NCBI RefSeq assembly: GCF_023746555.1
Contig: NZ_CP098755.1
Location: 3,111,001 to 3,175,000 of the forward strand
Source: Brevibacillus ruminantium
GTDB lineage: Bacteria > Bacillota > Bacilli > Brevibacillales > Brevibacillaceae
Direction of reading: 5' to 3'
DNA: 64,000 bases
Shown: positions 7,939-17,031 of the stretch, piece by piece
How positions within the stretch are numbered: the stretch's first letter is position 1
Layout: every line of letters begins with the position of its first letter
Notes under the pieces: generated by a model
Seen by the model: only the letters and a program-made list of their open reading frames with translations
Databases searched by the model: none
Told to the model about the DNA's origin: nothing
Translations under genes and position numbers: made by a program

Positions 7939-9723
7939 CTATGCTTTTACAATTTTATGTTTATCAGGCAAGGCGATGGTAAAGGTCGTACCCTCTCCCA
8001 GCTTGCTCTGTACTCCAATGGTTCCTCCATGGGCCTCCACAATATTCTTGGCAATCGCAAGGCCAAGCCCGGTTCCGCCTGCCTTTCCGCGTGTACGCGC
8101 CTTGTCCGCCTTGTAAAAGCGTTCAAAGACAAATGGCAAGTCTTCCTGCGGAATCCCTGAACCGGTATCGCTTACTTCCAACAACAGGGTCTGGTCTCCG
8201 CGTGCACGCAGTACGACGGTTCCTCCCTCATGTGTATGGCGAATGGCATTGTCAATCAGATTCGTCAGCACCTGTTCCATCCGATCCGGGTCAATCCATG
8301 TGGTTTCCACGGATGTATTGATTTCCAGCAGCAAATGTATTTCCTGTTCCCTGGCCAGATTGACAAATTTCCGCTGAATGCGCTCCAGGTACGGACGCAC
8401 TTCGACCTGCTCCAGCGACACCTCAATATGACCCGCCTCCATCCTTGCCAGGCTCAGCAGTTCATTGACCAGCTTGGTCATACGCACCGACTCGTCATAG
8501 ATAATCTGGGCAAGCTCCTTATGCTCTTCCGGAGTAGCGGCGATGTCATCTACAATCGCTTCACTGTAGCCTTGCAGCATGGACAAAGGCGTACGGAGCT
8601 CATGGGAGACATTGGCGACAAAATCGTTACGCATCTTGTCCAGCTTTCGCTCCCGCGTGATCTCACGGATGACGGCAACAGCCCCCCGAATCTGATCGCG
8701 ATCAGTAAGCGGGATCATCACCAGAGACCAGATTCTTCCTTGTGCCGGAATCTCTTCCGTAACCTCATGGCCCGTGCGAACGACCATCTGGTAAAACGTG
8801 AACAGCGGAATCGGCTCGTCTGGATGCTCATAGGTCCAGTCGCGCAAAAAGTGTTCGGCTGGCGGGTTGGTCACGGCAATTTTGCCTTGTTCATCGATCA
8901 TGATGACGCCGTCCACCATACTCCGAAGCACACTGGAAAGCTGTTCCTTTTCCTTGGATAGGGCGTCTACCAATTGATTGAGGTGACTGGCCATACTGTT
9001 GAACGATGCAGCCAGTTCACCGATCTCATCCGTCGTTCTGATCGGAATTTCCGCATGAAAATCCCCTTCTGCAATCCGATGGGCTGTCTCCTTCATCTGG
9101 CGCAGCGGATACGTGATCCGCGACGACAGGAAGAAAGCAAACACGGTAGTCGAGATAAACCCAACCACACCCACGACAAAGATCAGCTTCCGCACTTCCT
9201 TCACGGTATCGTCGAAATCTTCAATCGCCTGGTACATCACGATGGCGCCGTTTTTTCCCGGTGTGAGCTCGATAGGTACGGCGATTGCCAGCAACTGAAT
9301 CGTACCGTTACGGTCCCCTGGATTATGTGAAAAATGTATCCGTTCGGGAGCCAGATGCTTTCCCTTTAAGGCCTCAGAAAGCTTCAAATCAGGTGATTGC
9401 AATAATTGCTCAATCGGAATGAACGCGAGGCCCGCCCCTTCACTTGCACCAATCTGCTTTCCATTTTCGTCAACCATAATTAGTCCCGTGCGATGAACGG
9501 CGCTGAAGCTGGATGCCATAGACAATGCTGTTGTTTTATCTGCATAGGTGGACAGTGTTTGTGAGAGACCCTCCGCCACATTCTGCAGATTCTTCGTTTG
9601 CCGCTGGAAATAGAAGCTGTCGAAGGACTCGACAATCATCAGACTGAACAAGGTTAAAACCAAAGCGAACAACGCGATGATCGTCATCCACAGTTTGCCA
9701 ACTACACTGCGAAGAATATCCAC
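7939..9723 (-). CDS. resE: Redox-responsive sensor histidine kinase ResE
   Basis: Membrane sensor kinase partner of ResD, controlling respiration and anaerobic genes. From the GTG at 9723 the protein has 594 residues: membrane helix 1 (about 12-30), an extracytoplasmic domain, membrane helix 2 (about 180-200), HAMP, a PAS domain (about 265-360), a HisKA domain with phosphoacceptor H374 (VSHELRTP), and an ATPase domain with N box NLIDNAIRHT, G1 DTGSGIP and G2 GGTGLGLAIA. A GTG further upstream at 9756 would put the start inside resD; the one at 9723, one base after the resD stop and read as MDILRSVVGKLW, matches family N-termini. Translationally coupled to resD. Confidence 0.93.
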   Translation of the reverse strand: MDILRSVVGKLWMTIIALFALVLTLFSLMIVESFDSFYFQRQTKNLQNVAEGLSQTLSTYADKTTALSMASSFSAVHRTGLIMVDENGKQIGASEGAGLAFIPIEQLLQSPDLKLSEALKGKHLAPERIHFSHNPGDRNGTIQLLAIAVPIELTPGKNGAIVMYQAIEDFDDTVKEVRKLIFVVGVVGFISTTVFAFFLSSRITYPLRQMKETAHRIAEGDFHAEIPIRTTDEIGELAASFNSMASHLNQLVDALSKEKEQLSSVLRSMVDGVIMIDEQGKIAVTNPPAEHFLRDWTYEHPDEPIPLFTFYQMVVRTGHEVTEEIPAQGRIWSLVMIPLTDRDQIRGAVAVIREITRERKLDKMRNDFVANVSHELRTPLSMLQGYSEAIVDDIAATPEEHKELAQIIYDESVRMTKLVNELLSLARMEAGHIEVSLEQVEVRPYLERIQRKFVNLAREQEIHLLLEINTSVETTWIDPDRMEQVLTNLIDNAIRHTHEGGTVVLRARGDQTLLLEVSDTGSGIPQEDLPFVFERFYKADKARTRGKAGGTGLGLAIAKNIVEAHGGTIGVQSKLGEGTTFTIALPDKHKIVKA

Positions 9724-9724
9724 G

Positions 9725-10441
9725 TTATTTGGGCACCTCAAGCTTGTAACCGACACCCCAAACTGTCGCGATCATCTGTGCGGCAACAGGCGACACACGA
9801 TTCAGTTTTTCTCGCAGCCGTTTGATATGGGTATCCACGGTTCGCAGATCACCAAAAAACTCATAATGCCAGACATCTTTCAGCAATTCCTCTCGCGTAA
9901 ACACTTTGTCCGGTGACAAAGCAAGATAATGCAAAAGCTCATACTCTTTGGGTGTCAGGCTGACTTCCTGTCCGCTGGCGATCACTTTATGCGCATCATG
10001 GTCGATCGTCAGCTCAGGAAACACGAGCACGGAATGGCTGTTGAACGTCTCCGTTTTCAGATAGGCTGTCGCTGAAGCTCGACGCAGGATCGCTTTGACT
10101 CGATACACGACCTCACGCGGGCTAAAGGGTTTGATCACATAATCATCTACTCCCGCTTCGAAGCCGTGTACGCGATTCGTCTCCTCCCCTTTTGCCGTGA
10201 GCATGATAATAGGCGTCGCTTTGCGCTCGCGAATCTTTTGACAAACCTCAATGCCATCCATACCAGGCAGCATCAGGTCCAGTAAAATGATATCGTAATC
10301 TGCCGTCATGGCCATGTCCAATGCCTGTTCACCGTTATCCGCCTCGTCAATCAGGAAGGATTCTCGCTCCAGATACATGCGAAGCAGTCGGCGAATGCGC
10401 TCCTCATCATCCACTACAAGGATACTCGCTTTTTTCTCCAT
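9725..10441 (-). CDS. resD: Response regulator ResD (OmpR/PhoB family)
   Basis: DNA-binding regulator of cytochrome biogenesis and anaerobic metabolism. Receiver domain residues 5-120 with acidic pair D11/D12, phosphoacceptor D55 (LLDLMLPG) and conserved K in VIKPF; C-terminal winged helix (about 140-236) with the TPKEYELL and VDTHIKRLREKL signatures. It is 238 residues, standard for the family. It starts 105 bp downstream of the resC stop, after a terminator, so resDE may have their own promoter in that gap, although I see no convincing -35/-10 pair there. Confidence 0.95.
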   Translation of the reverse strand: MEKKASILVVDDEERIRRLLRMYLERESFLIDEADNGEQALDMAMTADYDIILLDLMLPGMDGIEVCQKIRERKATPIIMLTAKGEETNRVHGFEAGVDDYVIKPFSPREVVYRVKAILRRASATAYLKTETFNSHSVLVFPELTIDHDAHKVIASGQEVSLTPKEYELLHYLALSPDKVFTREELLKDVWHYEFFGDLRTVDTHIKRLREKLNRVSPVAAQMIATVWGVGYKLEVPK

Positions 10442-10500
10442 AAGATCACCTCTTGGCTCTCGTTATTCATGCTACATTTTCATCTCGTACATGATAGTCC

Positions 10501-10530
10501 AAAAAGCTGGCGTCAAAACCAGCTTTTTTC
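10501..10530 (-). terminator. Terminator between resC and resD
   Basis: AAAAAGCTGG / CCAGCTTTTT, a 10-bp stem with an 8-nt loop (10501-10528). Read on the minus strand it ends resABC transcripts; read-through to resDE is possible because the T tail is short on that strand. Confidence 0.8.
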
Positions 10531-10546
10531 GACCATGTACGTTTGT

Positions 10547-11776
10547 TTACACCCCTGCATAAGAGTGCAGACCTGCAATTACCAGGTTTACCATGACCAG
10601 TGTGAGTAAGATAATCACAAAACCGATCACAGACATCCACGCGGATTTTGCTCCAATCCAGCCACGGGAGAGACGCAGGTGAAGATAAGCGCTGTAGAAG
10701 AGCCATACAATAAGAGCCCACACTTCCTTGGGATCCCACCCCCAGAAACGCCCCCATGCCTCTTCGGCCCAAATCATCGCAAAAATCAGGGCACCAAGCG
10801 TAAATACCGGATAACCGATGCTGATCGCGCGATAGCTGATCTCGTCAATCATCTCCGGATCGATATCCTTCAATGCCGGCTGCATCGCTGCCGCCAGTCT
10901 TTTCCGCAAGACCAAGCGAAGCACGCCATACAGTACCAGACCAGTCAAGACAGACCAGATCATCGTATTCAGCTTTCGTGCAGCGTCCTTGCCCTCCATC
11001 CAGGTCGGTGCGGTAAACAGAGGATTCATCGGGCCAGCTTTGATGATCGTCGAATCATTGGGAGCGACGATCGCCGGCATGGTATACTCTACCTTCATTT
11101 TCTCCATTTGTCCCGGATTATTCAATTGTTCTGTTGATAATTCAAAGACTGTTTTTTGATCAAGCCGAGAAAACGTAGATTCCATCCCGATAAAACCAAC
11201 CAGCATCAATACAACGGCCAGAACAACCTCCAGCCAACGAGTGCTTTTCGTTGCGACTTCCTGTGGCACGGTACGCACCAGATACATCAGGCCCGCCGCA
11301 AAACCAATCGCCAGAATCCCTTCACCGAGTGCTGCTGTCGTCACATGGATATGCAGCCAGTAGCTCTGCAGGGCAGGAATCAGTGGGGTTACTTCTTTGG
11401 GAAATACATAAGAATAGGCCAGCATGACAACCCCGAGCGGCAGGACGAAAGCACCGATCACCGTCAATCTGTAAATCCGGTAAATGATCAGATAAGCGAG
11501 AATGATACAGTAATCGAGGAAAGCCATAAATTCGAACATGTTGCTCGTCGGGCTGTGTCCGCCGGCGATCCAGCGAAAGACGACATAGCCTGTCTGTGCC
11601 ACAAATCCGACAACGGCGAGAAGATAGGCGATGCGCCCGTACTTTAATTCATGCTGTTTGGGATCCCGCCCGGCCCAATTCTTTCCCGTCATGGCCACGA
11701 CAAAAACGATCGAAGCCAACACGTACAGCACAAAGGCAATATCCAGCAATACGTCACTTAATTGAATTAGCTGCAC
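10547..11776 (-). CDS. resC: Cytochrome c biogenesis protein CcsA/ResC
   Basis: Integral membrane haem-handling subunit of the system II (Ccs) cytochrome c synthetase; with ResB it moves haem across the membrane and attaches it to apocytochrome c. The 409-residue protein has about eight membrane helices and the tryptophan-rich WWD signature WGRFWGWDPKEVW (341-353), plus histidines typical of haem ligands (for example in YWLHIHVTT). A large extracytoplasmic loop (about 205-275) precedes the WWD region. It starts 23 bp after resB and is the third gene of resABC. Confidence 0.94.
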   Translation of the reverse strand: MQLIQLSDVLLDIAFVLYVLASIVFVVAMTGKNWAGRDPKQHELKYGRIAYLLAVVGFVAQTGYVVFRWIAGGHSPTSNMFEFMAFLDYCIILAYLIIYRIYRLTVIGAFVLPLGVVMLAYSYVFPKEVTPLIPALQSYWLHIHVTTAALGEGILAIGFAAGLMYLVRTVPQEVATKSTRWLEVVLAVVLMLVGFIGMESTFSRLDQKTVFELSTEQLNNPGQMEKMKVEYTMPAIVAPNDSTIIKAGPMNPLFTAPTWMEGKDAARKLNTMIWSVLTGLVLYGVLRLVLRKRLAAAMQPALKDIDPEMIDEISYRAISIGYPVFTLGALIFAMIWAEEAWGRFWGWDPKEVWALIVWLFYSAYLHLRLSRGWIGAKSAWMSVIGFVIILLTLVMVNLVIAGLHSYAGV

Positions 11777-11799
11777 GCTAAAAACCTCCTCAAAGCCAA

Positions 11800-13428
11800 C
11801 TACGCTTTTGCTTTCTCTTCGATTGTGATTGGCAGCTTGACATGGTCAACCAGCGCTTCCACTTCCCGCTTCATGCCGTACCAGTTTTTATTGGTGTGGG
11901 CAGCCAGCAGGACCCTGTCTCCATGAAGCTGGAGCCAAATGCGGCGGTGCTGCCAGAAGAAGCCCATCGCTACGCCGATCATGAAGATAAAAGAACCAAA
12001 GTAGATGAGTGGAACTGCTCTATCCTTCCTGACCATCAGTCCACTGATGTCGATCAGATCAGGCATTTTGAATTCAAGCGTGTAGCGGGAATCCTGTTTT
12101 TCCGTGATCACCGTTCCACTGACGTACACCAGCTTCTCTGTCACTTGATCAGACTCCGATTTTACCTCAAGCACAACCATCGGGTTTTTGGGAAGATTGG
12201 TCTGTGTCGCCGGTTTCCCGTCACTCCCCATGACAAAGTCAGGGAAATAGTCAATGACACGTACTTTTACCCCATCTGCAACTTGTTGCTCGGGGCTCAT
12301 ATTATAGAGATCCAGTTTCATAGGGCCTACTTCTTTGTCCCCTGCCTTTTTATCGATCAGCATAAAGTTGAGGGCACCCAGCTGCATCTCCTGGAAACCG
12401 GTTTGATACAAAGACAGCCCTTCGTACTGCATCGGATGATTCACCACAATCGGACCGCTCTTGATTTCAACCAAATCAGGCTGAGACCCTGGGAGATCGG
12501 CATTTTTATTGAGGTAGAGAATCGCATCCGTCTGATAATTCTTCGCGATCGCCCCGCCTTTCAAGTCAAGTTTCTGGGCCATTTCCTCTTCGGACCAGTA
12601 CTCTGTTTTGTACTGCACGTTTTTCACGTAATAAGGCGTTTCTGGAATGGCGACAGTCTGCCCTTCACGCACCCAGATGAACTCGTCCATGTAAAAGCCG
12701 GGAAGGTTGCGCATCAACACCCCGAGCAGGAAGATGATCAGTCCGATATGGTTGATATAGGGTCCCCAACGACTGAACCGTCCTTTTTCCGCCATGACGG
12801 CATGACCGCTCGTAAAAATCCGGTAGCCTTTTTTCTTCAAGGCTGCTGAAGCTTCCGTGACCAATTCTTCCGGATCATCCGTCTGGGCTATTTCGGCCTC
12901 TCCAAACATCTTCTGTCCTTTCAAAAAAGAACGATGCTGGTTCACGCGCGGCTTGCTCAGCGCTTTATACAGCGGAACCACCCTGTCCAGGCTGCAGATC
13001 ACGAGTGAAGTGCCCAGCGCAACGAGTAAACTCACAAACCACCAGGAATCGTACATATTGTGGAAGCCTAGCGTGTAAAAAATCGTTCCCAGCTTTCCAT
13101 AGGTATTCGTGTAAAACCTGGCGACGTCCGCCTCTGTGGGAACAGGTACAGGAATGTACTGCTGCTGCGGAAAGATCGTTCCCACTGCTGAAGCAATCAA
13201 AATGACAAGAATAATGCCAATGGCTACTTTGACGGAAGAAAAGTAATTCCACGTCCGGTCAATGATAGTTCTCGTGTAGGTTTGGGAACGACGGGCCATG
13301 CCTTCATAGCGCATATCCGGGAAGGAAGCTTCATCTTTGACTTCCCACTCCAGCGGTTTCCCACATGATTCACAGAGCAGTGTTCCTACCGGATTGGTAT
13401 GACCGCAATCGCATTTTCTCTGATCCAT
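11800..13428 (-). CDS. resB: Cytochrome c biogenesis protein ResB
   Basis: Membrane partner of ResC in the haem lyase complex. I start it at the ATG at 13428 (MDQRKCDCG), with GAGGAG just upstream; an in-frame GTG at 13440 lacks a ribosome site. Residues 1-25 form a cytoplasmic zinc-ribbon (CxC then CxxC in LCESCGK); membrane helices follow at about 65-85, 125-150 and 205-225, then a long extracytoplasmic domain and a last helix near 480-500. 542 residues is typical for Bacillales ResB. Starts 9 bp after the resA stop. Confidence 0.93.
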   Translation of the reverse strand: MDQRKCDCGHTNPVGTLLCESCGKPLEWEVKDEASFPDMRYEGMARRSQTYTRTIIDRTWNYFSSVKVAIGIILVILIASAVGTIFPQQQYIPVPVPTEADVARFYTNTYGKLGTIFYTLGFHNMYDSWWFVSLLVALGTSLVICSLDRVVPLYKALSKPRVNQHRSFLKGQKMFGEAEIAQTDDPEELVTEASAALKKKGYRIFTSGHAVMAEKGRFSRWGPYINHIGLIIFLLGVLMRNLPGFYMDEFIWVREGQTVAIPETPYYVKNVQYKTEYWSEEEMAQKLDLKGGAIAKNYQTDAILYLNKNADLPGSQPDLVEIKSGPIVVNHPMQYEGLSLYQTGFQEMQLGALNFMLIDKKAGDKEVGPMKLDLYNMSPEQQVADGVKVRVIDYFPDFVMGSDGKPATQTNLPKNPMVVLEVKSESDQVTEKLVYVSGTVITEKQDSRYTLEFKMPDLIDISGLMVRKDRAVPLIYFGSFIFMIGVAMGFFWQHRRIWLQLHGDRVLLAAHTNKNWYGMKREVEALVDHVKLPITIEEKAKA

Positions 13429-13436
13429 ATTGCTCC

Positions 13437-13967
13437 TCACTTAGGCAAGATATTTGCCACTTTTTCTGAAATCATGTTCTCGTTGAGCGGTCCGATAAAA
13501 ATTTCCTTCACCTTTCCATCTGCATCGATGAAAAACGTGCTGGGGATGGGACCGATCCGATACATCCTGGTGATCTGAGATTGTTTATCCAAGAGAATGG
13601 GAAACGTAATCCCAAATTGCTTCACAAATGGCTCTACGGCGACCGGAGATTCTCCGATATTGATTCCGATGACAACCAGACCTTTATCCTTGTACGCTTC
13701 ATACTGTTGTTGCAGATCCGGCATTTCTTTTTTGCAGGGCTCGCACCAGCTTCCCCAAAAGTTCAAAACAACGCCTTTTCCTCGCAACTCGGACAGGGTC
13801 ATGGCAGGGCCGTTCAACTGCTCCAGACTGAAGTTGGGAGCCTCTCTCCCCACCTTGACTGCATTAGGGTCCTTGACGAAGCTGGAATAAATGGCGAAAA
13901 CAAGCGCCACCAGTAAAACGCCCAAGATCGCCACCCTGATGTATGTACGGTTACTTCTATCCATCAT
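13437..13967 (-). CDS. resA: Thiol-disulfide oxidoreductase ResA
   Basis: Membrane-anchored, extracytoplasmic thioredoxin-like protein that reduces the CXXCH cysteines of apocytochrome c before haem attachment. One N-terminal membrane anchor (about 11-30), then the TlpA-like fold with the active site WCEPC (74-78), identical to the motif known for ResA, and a cis-proline loop GPIPSTFFID. 176 residues. First gene of the resABC operon; the start may be either of two adjacent ATG codons (13967 or 13964). Confidence 0.96.
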   Translation of the reverse strand: MMDRSNRTYIRVAILGVLLVALVFAIYSSFVKDPNAVKVGREAPNFSLEQLNGPAMTLSELRGKGVVLNFWGSWCEPCKKEMPDLQQQYEAYKDKGLVVIGINIGESPVAVEPFVKQFGITFPILLDKQSQITRMYRIGPIPSTFFIDADGKVKEIFIGPLNENMISEKVANILPK

Positions 13968-14016
13968 TCCCTAGCTCCCATCTAATTCTTTTGGGATTTC
14001 CCCATATTTCCCTTCT

Positions 14017-14022
14017 ATTATA
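14017..14022 (-). promoter_or_regulatory. -10 element of the resABC promoter
   Basis: On the minus strand TATAAT (14022-14017) lies 50 bp before resA; the -35 (GCCGTC at 17-bp spacing) is poor, as expected for an activator-dependent promoter. The upstream sequence has TTCAAAATCTGTTCA-like direct elements where ResD could bind; this is inference. Confidence 0.5.
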
Positions 14023-14102
14023 GCCTCCCTTGTTTTTACGACGGCCCATAAGATATGAACAGATTTTGAACGTCTGAAAAACAAGCATTCTGGGGTTTGC
14101 GC

Positions 14103-14837
14103 TTATCGCCTGCGGTCTTTGGTCAATCCCCGCTTCAAACGCTCAACCTCTGCAGTGGTCAGCGGCCTGTATTGACCAGGCTCCAAGCCCTCCAGCGTCA
14201 AAAAGCCAAGCTGAATGCGCTCCAGTTTGATCACAGGGTGGCCAATGGCTTCACACATGCGGCGCACCTGCCGATTTCGTCCCTCATGAATTACCAACTC
14301 CAGCAGCGAACGATCATTTGCTGCTGTTGTTTTCAAGAGCTTTGCCTGACCTGGGGAAGTCATGCCGTCCTCCAGCTTGATCCCCTTTGCCAACAGATTC
14401 ACTTTTTCTTTGCTCGGCACGCCTTTTACCCAGGCGCGGTATACCTTGTCCATCTCGTAGGACGGGTGGGCCAGCATATGCGCCATTTCCCCGTCGTTGG
14501 TCAAAAGCAACAGTCCGGAGGTATCGTAGTCCAGCCGTCCCACCGGATAGACCCGTTCTTTGATCCCCCGGAGCAAATCGACCACGACTCGTCTCCCTTG
14601 CGGATCGGAGACACTGGTGATATATCCGGTAGGTTTGTGTAGCAGAACGTAAATTTTTCGTTCCAAGCGAACCAGCTTGCCGTCGACCTTGATCGCGTCT
14701 TGTTCAGGATCGACTCTTGTTCCCAGTTCTTTTACCACCTGACCATTCACCTGTACTCTTCCCTGAACGATCAGTTCCTCGCAATGACGCCGAGAGGCAA
14801 CCCCTGCGTTAGCCAGTACTTTTTGCAACCGTTCCAT
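14103..14837 (-). CDS. rluB: 23S rRNA pseudouridine synthase RluB
   Basis: Ribosomal large-subunit pseudouridine synthase (RluB/RsuA family; modifies U2605 in E. coli numbering). N-terminal S4 RNA-binding domain (1-60, MERLQKVLANAGVASRR), then the catalytic domain with the family motif GRLDYDTSG and catalytic D103, and a basic C-terminal tail. 244 residues. It lies 135 bp upstream of resA in the same direction, as in Bacillus subtilis, where rluB also precedes resA. Confidence 0.94.
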   Translation of the reverse strand: MERLQKVLANAGVASRRHCEELIVQGRVQVNGQVVKELGTRVDPEQDAIKVDGKLVRLERKIYVLLHKPTGYITSVSDPQGRRVVVDLLRGIKERVYPVGRLDYDTSGLLLLTNDGEMAHMLAHPSYEMDKVYRAWVKGVPSKEKVNLLAKGIKLEDGMTSPGQAKLLKTTAANDRSLLELVIHEGRNRQVRRMCEAIGHPVIKLERIQLGFLTLEGLEPGQYRPLTTAEVERLKRGLTKDRRR

Positions 14838-14931
14838 GTCGAATCACCTCTACCACATCATACCCATTCTTATCAGTGTGGACAAGAATCTCGGAAAAAC
14901 TTCCACTCACCGCGAAGTTTATCTGACTTCC

Positions 14932-14960
14932 TTGACAAAAAGGATGAGTCTTAGTATAGT
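14932..14960 (+). promoter_or_regulatory. Promoter of the MATE exporter gene
   Basis: TTGACA (14932-14937), 17-bp spacer, TATAGT (14955-14960): nearly consensus sigma-A promoter 45 bp before the start codon. Confidence 0.85.
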
Positions 14961-14964
14961 TTAG

Positions 14965-14978
14965 TTAAGTTAACTTAA
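14965..14978 (+). promoter_or_regulatory. Palindromic operator over the MATE transcription start
   Basis: TTAAGTTAACTTAA is a perfect 14-bp palindrome placed at about +1 of the preceding promoter. MarR-type repressors commonly bind such sites, and a marR gene lies immediately downstream; binding is inferred. Confidence 0.75.
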
Positions 14979-15004
14979 CCATTTGGTAGTCAGGAGTTTT
15001 TATC

Positions 15005-16369
15005 ATGATGACAGACACTACAATCAAACTTCGAGAAACACCTGTGCGAAAATTGTTCTTCTCCTATTTGGTCCCGTCCGTTCTGGGCATGCTTTTGATG
15101 TCGATCAATATCGTCGTAGACGGCATTTTTGTCGGACATGGCGTCGGACCACATGGACTTGCCGGAGTCAATGTCGCCGTTCCTGCCTTCTCCATTTTTT
15201 TGTCGATTTCTCTGTGGATCGGTATGGGCGGTGCCACGATGTACTCCATCGCACTGGGTCAAAATAACAGAGAGCATGCCCGAACCGTCTTTTCTCACGC
15301 TGTGACCCTGGCGGTCGTTCTGGTTGCCGTGATCACGATCCTTTGCCTGTGGAAAATGGATGAGATCGCCTATCTGTTTGGGGCCAATGAAGTCATCCTA
15401 CCCTATGTCCGTGATTATTTGTCGATTCTGCTTACCTTCGGCTTTGTCTATGTACTGGAAAACATCCTGAGCGTGTTTGTCCGAAATGACGGAAATCCTG
15501 CGCTTTCCATGGCTTCCCTGATTGTCACAGCTGTACTGAACGTTTTTTTCAATTACCTGTTCATTTTCGTCTGGGGCATGGGTGTGAAAGGAGCGGCTGC
15601 CGCCACTGTCCTTTCTGCCGGGCTCGGGTTCCTCGTGCTGCTCACCCACTTCCTACGGAAAAACAGCATCTTGCGTTTTGTGCGCTTTCGCTTCCAACCG
15701 GGCTTGATCAAAGACATTTTGACGATTGGCTTTCCCAGTTTTGTCGCCGAGATATCTATTGCTGTGGTCACCCTCGGTTATAATGTCGCTTTCATGCATG
15801 CCTTGGGTGAAACAGGCGTGGCTGCGTATGCCATCGTCAACTATATTCACACGGTCATGCTTCTGTTCTTCCTCGGAATCGGTGCCGCTCTCCAGCCGAT
15901 TTCCAGCTTCTTGTATGGAGCCGGTCTTCTGGAGCGCTTGCAAAAGAGTTTGCGTCTTAGTGTGCAGACGGCGTTGCTGGCAGGGGTCTTGGCCATTTGC
16001 TGCGGCATGCTTTTCGCCGGCTCGCTCGTCTCCTTATTTGACGTCCGTTCGGATGAGCTTTATCAATTATCCGTCAAGGGCTTGGGGCTGTTTTTCCTGA
16101 CGTACCTCTTCCTCGGATACAATCTGGTTTATGCCGAGTATTTTCAGTCCATCGGTCAGATCAGGAAGTCGTTGCTGATTATCGTCAGCCAGGGAGTCCT
16201 TCTCGTTCCCCCCTTCCTGTGGTTCATGCCGAAATGGCTTGGGGTAGACGGCATATGGCTCGTGCTTCCTGCTGTGCAGGCGATTACCGCACTTTCCGTT
16301 TTCGTGATGAATCGCTTGCAAAAGCCTGTGCCAACGACAGTGCTTTCGGCAGAGCTGAACAACAATTAG
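15005..16369 (+). CDS. MATE family multidrug exporter
   Basis: Multidrug and toxin extrusion protein (MepA/DinF-like) of 454 residues with 12 predicted membrane helices in two six-helix halves. Typical signatures are SVLGMLLMSINIVVDGIFVGHG in helix 1-2 (shortened here to its first 20 residues: SVLGMLLMSINIVVDGIFVG) and ALQPISSFLYGAG after helix 7. It uses a Na+ or H+ gradient to expel cationic compounds. AGGAG lies 8 nt before the ATG. It shares the plus strand with the marR gene 133 bp downstream and is likely repressed by it through the palindrome over its start site. Confidence 0.9.
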   Translation: MMTDTTIKLRETPVRKLFFSYLVPSVLGMLLMSINIVVDGIFVGHGVGPHGLAGVNVAVPAFSIFLSISLWIGMGGATMYSIALGQNNREHARTVFSHAVTLAVVLVAVITILCLWKMDEIAYLFGANEVILPYVRDYLSILLTFGFVYVLENILSVFVRNDGNPALSMASLIVTAVLNVFFNYLFIFVWGMGVKGAAAATVLSAGLGFLVLLTHFLRKNSILRFVRFRFQPGLIKDILTIGFPSFVAEISIAVVTLGYNVAFMHALGETGVAAYAIVNYIHTVMLLFFLGIGAALQPISSFLYGAGLLERLQKSLRLSVQTALLAGVLAICCGMLFAGSLVSLFDVRSDELYQLSVKGLGLFFLTYLFLGYNLVYAEYFQSIGQIRKSLLIIVSQGVLLVPPFLWFMPKWLGVDGIWLVLPAVQAITALSVFVMNRLQKPVPTTVLSAELNNN

Positions 16370-16378
16370 TTGACAATA

Positions 16379-16393
16379 ATAACATTATGTTAT
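16379..16393 (+). promoter_or_regulatory. Palindrome upstream of marR
   Basis: ATAACATTATGTTAT, a 15-bp palindrome with one central base, directly after a TTGACA (16370-16375) that follows the MATE stop. A -10 (TATCTT, 16391-16396) would give a 15-bp spacer; another -10-like TACAAT is at 16441-16446. It may be a second MarR operator for autoregulation. Confidence 0.55.
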
Positions 16394-16502
16394 CTTTTAT
16401 CGGGCGTTCAAAAGTCCTGTACGTTTTGGTACCGGACCGCTACAATAGGCAATGGTATTGCAAAATACCTGCCGTCATTCTACTTTCCCAGGAGTGTTGC
16501 GG

Positions 16503-16952
16503 ATGTTCGAGCAATATCAACAGGTAACAGCGGACTTGCATAAACTGCTGGATGACTTTAGCGCATTGATTTTGCATGATACGAAAGAACTGGATCAATA
16601 TAAACTGACGACACAGCAAGAAATCATCATGCTGCAGATCATCCAAAATGATTCCATTACCTCCAATGAGTTAGCGGGTAATTTCAACATCTCCAAAAGC
16701 GCTGTCAGTCAGGTGATCTCCAAGCTGGAAAGCCGCCAATTGATCTATCGGCAACCAAACCCGGCCAACAAGCGAGAGTTTTTTATCAAGCTGACCGCAG
16801 AAGGCGAGCAGTATAAACAATTATTGGCGACCATCGACGAGCGTTTGATCAGGAGCTACTATTCAAAAGTGGACATCGAGGAGCTGCGTCAGATGGTGAG
16901 GACGATGAAAAAGCTCGTCGATATTGCCAAGGAAGTCAATCAATCCAGATAA
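16503..16952 (+). CDS. MarR family transcriptional regulator
   Basis: Dimeric winged-helix repressor of 149 residues starting at ATG 16503 (MFEQYQQ), 8 nt after AGGAG; an ATG at 16452 is in frame but has no ribosome site. The wHTH core is about residues 45-100: ITSNELAGNFNISKSAVSQ recognition region, then the wing with the DKRE-like NKREFFIKLT. Flanking helices form the dimer interface. It probably represses the MATE gene and itself in response to a toxic ligand. Confidence 0.88.
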   Translation: MFEQYQQVTADLHKLLDDFSALILHDTKELDQYKLTTQQEIIMLQIIQNDSITSNELAGNFNISKSAVSQVISKLESRQLIYRQPNPANKREFFIKLTAEGEQYKQLLATIDERLIRSYYSKVDIEELRQMVRTMKKLVDIAKEVNQSR

Positions 16953-16977
16953 AATAAATCGCTGTAGCCCCGAAACT

Positions 16978-17021
16978 AAAAAGACAAACAATCTGGTTTG
17001 GTCTGGAGTGTTTGTCTTTTT
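16978..17021. terminator. Bidirectional terminator between marR and spmB
   Basis: AAAAAGACAAACA (16978-16990) and TGTTTGTCTTTTT (17009-17021): perfect 13-bp stem, A run on one side and T run on the other, serving both the plus-strand marR and the minus-strand spmB. Confidence 0.92.
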
Positions 17022-17031
17022 GCTGTTTTCC

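Noticed and set aside
11842-12849. Long plus-strand open frame opposite resB
   Set aside because: It is the antisense of a certain gene, with no ribosome site and a composition explained by the resB codons.
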